Shown here piece by piece: positions 55,451-64,000 of a DNA stretch of 64,000 nt (positions are counted from its first letter, which is position 1; each line of letters begins with the position of its first letter). The DNA lies in assembly GCA_027886185.1 (NCBI GenBank), contig WOAB01000719.1, forward strand, positions 62,001 through 126,000. Direction: 5' to 3'. The notes beneath the pieces are model-generated. The model searched no databases and had not been told where the DNA came from. It saw only the letters and a list, made by a program, of their open reading frames with translations. Made by a program: the position numbers and the translations under genes. This stretch comes from Rheum nobile (Eukaryota > Streptophyta > Magnoliopsida > Caryophyllales > Polygonaceae).

Positions 55451-58400
55451 CACATCAAATTACCTTGGTGCTACTATGTATATATAAAGTAGACTAAGAG
55501 TACATTAATCTCTAATAAATATGAAAAATTATTTTTTTTTGTTAATCTTTCAATACAAACTAAATATCTAATATAGCTCATAATTAAAGACACTTTCTTA
55601 ATACAAGAAGTCTAGGGTTCAATCTTCATTTTTAATAACTTTATTTTACTATTTTATCTTTCATTTTTTGTGTGTATTAACTAGTTATTCAAATCCTTAT
55701 ATCTATCAACACATATATAAAGTAGACAGCTCATTTAATGGCTCATGAATATCATCTCATTTTATTTTACATTCCATTAAAAGTCAAATATTCTATTTTA
55801 TCTCAATGATTTAGTGAATGGACTTCATAAAATAAAAGGTTAAATGTTCAATTATTCTTTGAAACAATTTGATTTTTGATATTTTTTCCTAATCCTAAGG
55901 AGTTATTTAATTTTTTAAATCAAGCACTAAAATCTATAGTACTTGACAATTATCTCAATAAGTAAACCTAAAAGTAACATTAAAAAACCGAATAAAGAGA
56001 AAACAAACCTAAAAAGGAAATACGAATACATTTATTGTCTTCTTCGTACCTAACGAAACAATGTGAGATTTCTACCAAAAATAATAGACAATTTGAGGTG
56101 GTTTGGTAAATGCGATTGAAATATTCAAATCACAATTAGAATATATATTTTTGTTTGTTTTATGGTCTTCTTCATGCCTAGCTAAACAATTTCTTTTTTT
56201 ACTACTCATAGTTACATATATAAATCAAAATCTCTATACAACGTAAAAATACATAATTAAATGTAAAACAATTTAACAAAATTAAGACATTACAAATTTA
56301 AATAACATAATTCGAATATACAATATTGTATCCACTTGAGTACCAAAACAAATATTGTATCCACCTTATTAGGATTAAATTATAAATTATTTTAATGTAA
56401 TAATTTAACTAATCATTAAAATTAAAATACTGCTTACCTCATTCAAGTTAAAACAGGCTAATTTATTGTTCATAAAACTCTCAAATCCACTACCAACATT
56501 CAAACTTAAGCACCTAATTTTAATGCATATATTGAATTTTTCATACTTATTGTAATGTTTTTTTCCATAACTCTAAACGACTGCTTTTTAATTTTGAAGT
56601 TACAAACCCAATTTAGTTATGAAACCCTTCAAGAGTTTTTGTGTAAATCGGAATAATTTATAAAATTAAAATCAACGAATATTGATCAACTATAAAATTC
56701 AATATAGGGAGAAAACTAAGTTAATGAATGATTATTTGACAGGATAAGTTTGTCGCAAACACTATCTTAAAATTGTAACTGATTTGAAAAATGTGTAACA
56801 TATTCCCCTATTATGTCTATTATAAATAATAATTAATGTGTCACTTAAAAAATATTATCAATAAAAGTATACATTTTTGGAAGAAGTAATTAAGAAGATG
56901 ATTAGAACATGAAAAAGTTACCATCGAATTGCAACATCAAGAAATTGAAAAGTTCATTTATACTTATTGGTAATATACTTATATCAATGATAATTATGTC
57001 AACCTTAGTAACGTTCAGGTCATTCAAACTCACTCGGACATCAACTTTGACGGGAAAGAATATATTTAAAAACGCTTGCATGGTCGTTTAAACTCACTTG
57101 CACATAGCTTTTATACAGAAATATATTTCATTTTTAAAAGAAATGAACTCATTTAAGATATTAGTATAAAACATTATTTCATTTATAGTAATATATTTTG
57201 TTGTGACCGTTACATCTTCATTACATGTTTCTAATGTCAACTAATCACATTTAAATTATAGATCGTAATTTCTTCTTTTCATATTTTAAACTCTCAATTG
57301 ATTAGAGGCTGGTTTAATGTAGATGACAAATGAATGTGAACATAAAGAAAAAAATTTACCTCTATATAAGACCATACGGATACAAGACATCCATTCCAAA
57401 AATAAAAGATCTCAATCCACATCTCCATTTTTGTATTATTTTCTTACACCTTATTCCTATAATTGCTTGGATTAGATTTTTATATGGTTAGTTTATTGAT
57501 ATCTATTTTATGATTTGTAATTGATATTTTGAATGTTTGTTGTTCCCCATTTTATAATTTGGAATTTAAATTGATATTTGTGTATTTTTTTGTTGATATT
57601 TTGTTCAATGTCAAGTATAATCTCGATGCTAGCTCATTCACATGAGCCAAATTGAAAGGTTAAGCTATTTTATTAGCTCTGGGTTTTTTTTCTGAACACT
57701 TTTTCCCATAAATTGTTTAGCTTCAAGCCACAATGATAATATTTAATTAATTATTTTTTTAATTTTTTGTATAATATTAACAAAGCCAATTATTACTACT
57801 CTTTAACAACTTTAAAACTAAAAATATACATTTGTCAAATGTAGATTTTTGAGTGATTTTTCATTCCTTGAGGTCATTTTCTACCGGTATCACAAAGTTG
57901 TATATGTGATCAATTGATAAACTTCTATTAGTAAAGAAAATAGCAATAGGTTTTTATTCTTAAATGAGAAAGTTTTAACTGATCGCTAAATTATTGACAT
58001 GGTTATATGCAATAACAATAATTAATTTACTAAAGTGATAGAAATAATTGAGATCATGAGTATATATGATTATCGTGGTCGATGGTATTGTCCACTATAA
58101 ATGAAGGTTTTTTTATAATATATGTACTATAAAAAAAGTTAAATTTAACTTATATTATAATATTATTTAATTATCTAAAATTATGATGCAAAATAAGAGA
58201 TTCATTGAATAATAGCTTACGCAATAAGCATTTTTGTTTGCCATATGTTTACTACATACTCTATAGGAGTACAAGTTTGTATTTGTATATATACATAATT
58301 GATCATCAATGATTGTATAATATCCTCTATCTTTGTGACTCCTTTGTTACTTTTAAAACATGTAACCCCATTTAATAAATAGATATAAGTAATAAAAACT

Positions 58401-58893
58401 ATGATCATAACTTCTTAACAATATTCTATATGTCAATTAATTGTCATATAACTTAATTGTTCGATAACTCTTTCAAATACATGTTCATATTTTTTTTAAA
58501 ATTGTAAATGGTGTGGATAATATGAAGAGACACAAAATCAAATATAATAGATCATAACATACTAAAGCTTATTACTATGTACAATCAAAGTGAGACAATG
58601 CTATCATGAATAAATAATTTTTTTAGTTTCATACGATATTTGAGATCCATCTAAGAGTTGTAGATAAGTTGTTTGATCTACTTAAAACGTTTTAAACATG
58701 GTGATTGGCAAAATAAGAATGCATCATATTCGAAATTGTTATTTATTCTCTACAGTAGCATCTAAGTGTGCATTTTTCCATAAAAATTACAAATTCTCCA
58801 GCTTGGCTTGGTGAACAAAAGTGAGTTGCTATTTGTGTACATGTCATACTAAAATGTTCAAATTTATGTGAATGTTTGTGTTCTTAAAGCTGA
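55451..58893. other. C interior, A/T-rich, nothing recognised
   Basis: About 3.4 kb of strongly A/T-rich sequence without open frames of note, exons, or clear terminal repeats. Confidence 0.6.
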
Positions 58894-58902
58894 AAATATT
58901 TA

Positions 58903-60143
58903 GGCAGAATTTCAGTAAACCACCCCTTAAATAGGGCACTTTGCCCACAACCACCCCTTATACACGAAATTACTTACAACCACCCATTAAACACATTCCG
59001 TTAGCAACGAGCCACCCATTTACTGTTCCGTCCATTTTCTACCGTTATCTCATGCGAAATTACAAATATGCCCCTCATTTTATTTTTTCCCAAATTATTT
59101 TTTATTTTAATAACAAAATATATTATAATATTTAATATATAAAATAAAAACACATTTGTAATGACCCAACCTAAAAAATTTCGGGTCGAACGGGTCGGGT
59201 CACTTTTAACCCAAAATTTTTTGGGTCGGGTCTCGATCCAGAAAATGCGGATCGGGTCGGTTTTGCAGGTCAGGTAAAATATTGATAGCTTTAAATCGGA
59301 CCAAACCGATTTTAATATTTTGAATGGTTAGGTACAAGTTCGGGTTGACCCAGCGGGTCGAGAGCGCCATTACAAAATTTTATAAAATAATTATTAAAAT
59401 AATATTTTAATTAAAACAAAAAAATAAATAACAAAGATTATTATATAATATTTTAATAACAAAATATATTATAATATTTAATATATAAAATAAAAACACA
59501 TTTGTAATGACCCAATGGGTCACCCAACCCAGAAAATTTTGGGTTGAACGGGTCGGGTCACTTTTGACCCAATATATTATAATATTTAATATATAAAATA
59601 AAAACACATTTTGTTATTAAAATATTATATAATAATCTTTGTTATTTATTTTTTTGTTTTAATTAAAATATTATTTTAATAATTATTTTATAAAATTTTG
59701 AAATGGCGCTCTCGACCCGCTGGGTCGACCCGAACCTGTACCTAACCATTCAAAATATTAAAACCGGTTTGGTCCGATTTAGAGCTATCAATATTTTACA
59801 TGACCTGCAAAACCGACCCGATCCGCGTTTTCTGGGTCGAGACCCGACCCAAAAAGTATTGGGTTAAAAGTGACCCGACCCGTTCGACCCGAAATTTTTT
59901 AGATTGGGTCATTACAAATGTGTTTTTATTTTATATATTAAATATTATAATATATTTTGTTATTAAAATGAGGGGCATATTTGTAATTTCGCATGAGATA
60001 ACGGTAGAAAATGGACGGAACAGTAAATGGGTGGCTCGTTGCTAACGGAATGTGTTTAATGGGTGGTTGTAAGTAATTTCGTGTATAAGGGGTGGTTGTG
60101 GGCAAAGTGTCCTATTTAAGGGGTGGTTTACTGAAATTCTGCC
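58903..60143. mobile_element. K: long-hairpin Mutator-like element
   Basis: The 9-bp duplication AAATATTTA (58894-58902, 60144-60152) flanks a 1241-bp element that starts GGCAGAATTTCAGTAAACC and ends with its reverse complement. The two arms (58903 to ~59460 and ~59590 to 60143) are near-complementary throughout, including GGGTCGGGTC / GACCCGACCC blocks. The central ~130 bp repeats a segment of the arm a third time. A 9-bp duplication and very long inverted ends indicate a Mutator-like element without transposase. A transcript of it would form a hairpin of more than 500 bp. Confidence 0.92.
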
Positions 60144-60152
60144 AAATATTTA

Positions 60153-60367
60153 ACATAAATTTTTTTCTCATTTTAAAAACAGAAAAAAAATCAATAAAAT
60201 TAATATATATATACTTATGACCCGTGTGTAGCACGAGTATGGCCTCTAGTAGACGAATAAAGGCGATGAGATTTTTTTTATTAAAGACGTGTGCTTCAAT
60301 TTTCCCTCGACGGAGTTCAAAAGCGTCGATGGGTATGCGTCCTTTTTTACTCTGTTTTCAAGTAGTG
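60153..60367. other. C right end
   Basis: A/T-rich DNA, then the subterminal word AAAGCGTCGATGGG (~60320) and the terminus ...TGTTTTCAAGTAGTG. The target duplication ATC follows at 60368-60370. Confidence 0.85.
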
Positions 60368-60370
60368 ATC

Positions 60371-60397
60371 CTCATCATAGTCAAAAAGTGGATCACC
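60371..60397 (-). pseudogene. Element A gag N-terminal sliver
   Basis: The minus strand reads DPLFDYDE and joins DEDFLPGGS at 41217 once C is removed. Cut on the right by F. Part of A's gag, nothing else. Confidence 0.75.
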
Positions 60398-61223
60398 TGT
60401 AACACCCCCAAAAATAACTTGGAAATATTACCGTCAGTGACCTCAGAATACATATCTGGGGTCGCCCAAGGCTTATCGTTTTTATTGCAAATAAATATAA
60501 CTTTATTAAATATCATAAAATGACCAAATAATGTTTCACACCGACGTTGCAAGTTACAAACGGTAATTGAAACCAAATACAAAAACATATATTGTAGCGG
60601 AAGTCTTTAAAATATATAAAACGCCATAAAGGGTTTTGGAACCATGTAAATCTCACGCCAGGATCCTTAACCTTAAGGAAACACTCAAAATATCAACTGC
60701 CTTCAACGTCGGGGACTTGCCTTCTCACAGCTGAGGAAAATTACATGATGTGCCGTATGAGACGGATGACACCAACCAACCATGCAAAAGAAAAATAACG
60801 GTTGGTTAGTCCAATGAAAGACTACGCAAGGGTATGAAGAAAAGGTTCTAAGTAGTCGTATTAAGTTACAACAATCGCTTTTCGAATAATAGCCGATAGA
60901 CGATGTTAACTTCAATACTTCTACGGAAAGAAGAGAAAAGGAATGATTCAAGAGAAAGACTCCAATGGAATTGAGTCTTATAGGAAGCGTATGCAATTGT
61001 TTGGGAACGTTAAGTTTTCACACAAGTTTATAAAAACGACCTTGATTATTTGGGTCCACGACCAACCTCACCGCGTACTGCGAATCCAGATTGAAAAGAG
61101 GACTTACTCTAACAAGAGTCCGGGCGGGTTCCACGTTGTACTTCTCGCCCGATGGTATATTAGTTATGTGCGTAAAAGCACTTATCTTATTTACTTTCAA
61201 AACGTACATTCACGTTAAGGCTT
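60398..61223 (-). mobile_element. F: LTR related to J, cut by L
   Basis: The plus strand begins TGTAACACCCCC, the reverse complement of the LTR end of J. It aligns, at visibly lower identity, with J's LTR from 44311 back to about 43485 (shared phrases CGGGCGAGAAGTACAAC and CGTATGAGACGGATGACACC). It ends where L is inserted, so the remainder lies beyond the window. It is inserted in element A's gag. The short ORFs here and in J's LTRs carry indels between copies and are not treated as genes. Confidence 0.82.
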
Positions 61224-61460
61224 TGATGCAGGAGCATACGAGGCTTCACCCAAGACGCACACAAGCGGAGATGGCCCACTCACAAGAGCTCAAGCCAAGC
61301 GCATGCAAGAGGAGTTCGAGAACTTGGCAAGCCTCCACGTCTCAAGGGAGCCCACCCTCGTCGAGGACTTCACCGAACCCATGCTAAGGACCTTGGTGAC
61401 CTTCCGAGCCAAGCCAAGTGCGGGAGAATGAAGGCCACAAGAGACGAAGGCTCTAGCCCC

Positions 61461-61568
61461 TGACTCGGCCAACAACTCGGCCGAGTGGGAGGCCGAGTTC
61501 CTTGCAGTTGTTGTGTGTGTTCCTGACTCGGCCCAAGAACTCGGCCGAGTTCTTGGCCGAGTTCTTGG
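61461..61568. repeat. ACTCGGCCGAGT palindrome array in L LTR
   Basis: ACTCGGCCGAGT at 61474-61485 and inside a perfect 24-bp palindrome at 61533-61556, plus half-words GACTCGGCC near 61461 and 61525 and GGCCGAGTTC near 61490 and 61555. It ends ~80 bp upstream of the TATA-like box. Confidence 0.9.
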
Positions 61569-61649
61569 ATGTTTTATGTGCTTTTAAGACCCCTTTTGTA
61601 TGACTTTGCTTGGGCCTTTTGGGGCTTGTTTGGGCCGTGGCTTAGGGTA

Positions 61650-61659
61650 GTATTTAAGG
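61650..61659 (+). promoter_or_regulatory. TATA-like box of L LTR
   Basis: GTATTTAAGG downstream of the palindrome array; no better TATA word is nearby. Confidence 0.6.
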
Positions 61660-62106
61660 CCATTTTGTTGACATTTTGTAGACACTTTTGAGATATTGAT
61701 TGTTGCTTATGCACAAGAAAACGAGATCTCTCATGGGAGAGGCTTCTCTTGGTTGATTCGATCTTGCTTGGCTGCCCTTGTATTGTATCAATCTCCTCCA
61801 TAGGGTTGGTGCTCGTAGGCTTCACAAGAATCCTCCTCGTGCTCCTTGGATTCGTCCATTGTTGTGTGAGGTTGTAGAAGGAGGGGTTGGTTGATATTTG
61901 GTATTAGTTCTTGGGAGAAATCTTAGGGCTCCAAGGGTCTTGCCTCTATTCAATTCGGTTCTTTCTATATCCCATTTATTTATCTTTGTTATTTCTTGCT
62001 ATTTTTTAGATTTCTAATCACTTGTGTTTCATTTCTTCTCTTCCATCTCCACGAGTCTCTCTTGGCGTCAAGATCGGGCCACTCACAGCTAATCCCCGCA
62101 TCAAAT

Positions 62107-62118
62107 TGGTATCAGAGC
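62107..62118 (+). promoter_or_regulatory. L primer-binding site (initiator-Met tRNA)
   Basis: TGGTATCAGAGC, exact, 3 bp after the LTR end. Confidence 0.92.
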
Positions 62119-63458
62119 TCCGATGAGGCGCCAAGCCACCCCCACCTCAGTCCATCTTAGCTGAGCCACCATTTTTGGTTAGCTCCTTTGAGCCTTCTTT
62201 CCATTTCTTGTGTTTTCTTGCTTTGTTGTTTCTAGTCTTGTTTTGCTTGTGTATTTGTGGACTTTGCTTGCTTGATATTGCCATCACCATCTCAGCCACC
62301 ACTCCAAAAAAAACCCAAAAAGAAATCCCTACCACAAGCCTTGCAAAATCTAAACAAAAACTAAAAAAAAAAATTTATTCCGGCGACCGAAAAACCCCTC
62401 CGTCGCCTTGCTGCCACCACCACCCAGCAGCCACCACACCTCCTCCATCCCAGCCAAGTGCTCAACCTTGTGTCCTTTCCCAATGCTTGTTCAAATTTGA
62501 AAAGCTTAACTTGTGCATGTGACTTGGAACATTTTTGGCAAAGGAGCATATTACTTTCTTTCTAGCCACTTTTGATTGTCTTGGGTAGTTTGGGAAAGTG
62601 CCAAACTTGACCTTAGCAGCCTTGTGGGGTTTCCAAAGAAGGGAGACATTTGTGGCAAACATTCAAACCCCTTTCCATCTTCTCCATTTCGGCCCACTAT
62701 CTCTATCCATCACAAATCAGCCTTTTGTTGCTTCAAAGAAGTCAAAGCCAAGGAAGAGAGAAAGAGCAGCCCATATACATTGCCCCTTTGCTGCTGCACG
62801 TGCCCACAAAAGAAAAGAAAAGAAAATCAGAAAAGAAAAGAGAAAGAAAAGACAACAAGATCAAAAAAAGAGAGGAAGAAAGGCCATGCATGCATGCAAC
62901 CATTGTGTATGTGATTGATTGTTGTTGCTCTTCCCTTGATATCATTAAGTGTTCTTGAAGACTTGATCACCCTAACCCAAGCTTGATACCCTACTCACCT
63001 TGCCTAAATACATTTCATATCATTGACAATTGTTCACAATTCATGAGTATTGGTAATGCATGCTAGCTATAACATTGCTTTGTTGAGTCTTCTAAACACT
63101 TCTCATTGAGTCTTTCTTCTTGATTGTTTGATTCCATTTGTGTGATCGTATTGAGTCCAACCGTGTTTGAGCTTCCATTGTGTGTCTCTTGAGCTCATTT
63201 CCAAGTCCAAACACCTATCTTAGCTCCACCCAATTGCATTGTCCTTCTCTTAAGTCCAAGAGCTAATCCACATTGGTTTGTGTTGTCTAAGATCACCAAT
63301 TCCACGTGAAGTTTTTGATCCTTGCAAGGCAGATTTTTGTGATCATAAGCATGTATCGACATCAACAAGAGAGTGAGTGATCAAACACACGAGTGTAGAC
63401 ACTTGTGAGGATGTTTTGATTTCACTAACCCTAACTTGTTTCTTGGAGTTTGTTGATC
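62119..63458 (+). other. L leader
   Basis: 1.3-kb untranslated leader, rich in CT (62160-62470) and in AAAGAAAAG runs (62800-62880). The overlapping ORFs are low-complexity and not regarded as genes. Confidence 0.6.
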
Positions 63459-64000
63459 ATGTCTCATATAGGGAGTCCATCACATGAAGGAGGGCCCGAT
63501 ACCGTGTCACCCGAGTTGTTCAACATGCTTAAGGCCATGTCGGACAACATTGCTATCTTGTCTAATCGGATGGTAGCATTGGAGACAAGGGTGCCCAAGC
63601 CCGCAGCCGTGCCCCAAGAGACGCGCCGAGTGCCCATAGCCTCCAACTTCCCCCGGCGTAGAGATAAGCCTAATGCTCCCAACCATTTAAATGAATTTCA
63701 GGGAATTCCTGGGCGTGCCTATCATGAGGAGCCAAGGCGAGCCTATGAAGATGAAGAATGGGAGCATGAGCCACATCGAGGCTACCGAGCAAGGAGAGGC
63801 CGAGAGTAAGAGCAAAATGGCATTGACAAGGTCAAGGTGAAGATTCCATATTTTGAAGGCCAATGTGATTCATATGTCTACATGGAATGGGAGGCCAAGA
63901 TTGAACAAATATGGAGTTGTCACCACTTTCCCGAGCATAAAAAGGTACAACTCGCCCCCCTTGAATTCAATGGTTATGCACTAACATGGTGGGATAATCT
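63459..64000 (+). pseudogene. L gag, partial at window edge, one TAA
   Basis: ATG at 63459 (MSHIGSPSHEGGPDTV) opens a frame with a short heptad-like region (LFNMLKAMSDNIAILSNRM) and an acidic/basic stretch ending RARRGRE. A TAA at 63807-63809 is followed in the same frame by the capsid start KVKIPYFEGQCDSYVYMEW and FPEHKKVQLAPLEFNGY...TWWDN. It continues past the right edge. The TAA suggests inactivity, unless it is a sequencing or assembly error. Confidence 0.82.

Larger units (their letters stand above)
41219..60367. mobile_element. C: 19-kb CACTA element carrying RPT2 exons, nested
   Basis: The left end CACTTCTAGAAAACATA and the reverse complement of the right end CACTACTTGAAAACAGA agree at 14 of the first 17 bases, and the 3-bp duplication ATC flanks both (41216-41218, 60368-60370). 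Element A's gag reading passes directly from one flank to the other. Subterminal TTCGACGCTTTT / AAAGCGTCGA words cluster at the left end (41255-41660) and recur at the right end (~60320). No transposase was recognised, so it is non-autonomous. Without J, P and K it is ~8 kb. Confidence 0.9.
61224..62103 (+). repeat. L 5' LTR
   Basis: TGATGCAGG...CCCCGCATCA, 880 bp, with inverted TGATGC/GCATCA ends. Its first ~210 bp are an open frame with DGPLTRAQAKRMQEEFENL, a typical C-terminal tail of a Gypsy polyprotein. In the intact element pol therefore ended inside the 3' LTR. Confidence 0.85.
61224..64000 (+). mobile_element. L: 5' part of a Gypsy element, runs off the window
   Basis: One LTR (61224-62103), an initiator-Met primer site, a long leader and the start of gag are present in normal order. 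The 3' part lies outside, so pol and the TSD cannot be judged. It is the innermost insertion at this end: it interrupts F, which interrupts A. Confidence 0.85.

Noticed and set aside
59407..60045. ORFs in element K (WVKSDPTRSTQNFLGW-type repeats)
   Set aside because: They appear on both strands because the element is an inverted repeat; they contain no known domain.
62576..62958. Overlapping Lys-rich ORFs in the L leader
   Set aside because: Three frames are open over the same AAAGAAAAG-rich sequence, typical of low-complexity leader DNA.

Overview
The window is repeat-rich plant nuclear DNA, probably from a flowering plant's heterochromatin. The evidence is Athila-type and other Gypsy retrotransposons, a Copia element, CACTA and Mutator-like DNA transposons, and spliced fragments of plant-like cellular genes captured inside the CACTA elements (a 26S proteasome RPT2 ATPase and a cytosolic ascorbate peroxidase). 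I see no intact cellular gene, rRNA, tRNA or CRISPR array. The species cannot be named from this sequence.

Layout. Nearly all of the sequence is one nest of mobile elements. The base layer is a minus-strand Gypsy element, called A here. Its gag, protease, RT, RNase H and integrase pieces are scattered at 60371-60397, 40138-41218, 13860-15082, 10862-12446 and 2479-2692. They are separated by insertions whose target-site duplications (TSDs) I can read: D, a polymerase-less Athila element (2693-10856, TSD CATGT); a Mutator-like MITE (12138-12401, 10-bp TSD); E, a solo LTR (12452-13854, CATGT); B, a decayed full-coding Athila element (15088-40132, GTAGG); C, a 19-kb CACTA element (41219-60367, ATC); and F, an LTR (from 60398). 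At the left end lie a 3' LTR I call Q (2072-2478), a solo LTR M (437-1787, ATGAT) and the edge of another D-family LTR (1-134).

Second layer. Inside B are G (21539-26469, CCTAG), a Gypsy element whose RT-RNase H-integrase has been removed in frame, and H (about 26626-34692), CACTA-type DNA with an APX exon, a 166-bp tandem array and a Copia element I (27187-30876, GATAG) that has lost RT/RNase H. Inside C are J (42124-51041, ATAAG), a gag-only element with 2-kb LTRs; an RPT2 pseudogene; P, a solo LTR (53598-54707, TAAAA); and K, a 1.24-kb almost entirely palindromic Mutator-like element (58903-60143, AAATATTTA). Inside F is L, the 5' part of a plus-strand Gypsy element running off the right edge.

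Most unusual signal. LTRs from non-homologous families carry arrays of short GC-rich palindromes, mostly just upstream of the TATA-like box. D, M, G and J share the same word (CCGCGATCGCGG / CCGCGACCGCGG). B uses CCGTGCACGG, L uses ACTCGGCCGAGT, Copia I uses a CCGCGGGG word, and Q has one GACTCGG/CCGAGTC stem. Copy number differs between the two LTRs of the same element, and in D and G the palindromes are also in the reading frame, giving Arg-Asp-Arg-Gly repeats. All four elements with the most complete internal regions among the palindrome carriers (D, G, I, J) keep gag but lack a reverse transcriptase, so they would depend on enzymes supplied in trans. Nothing here appears able to transpose by itself today.
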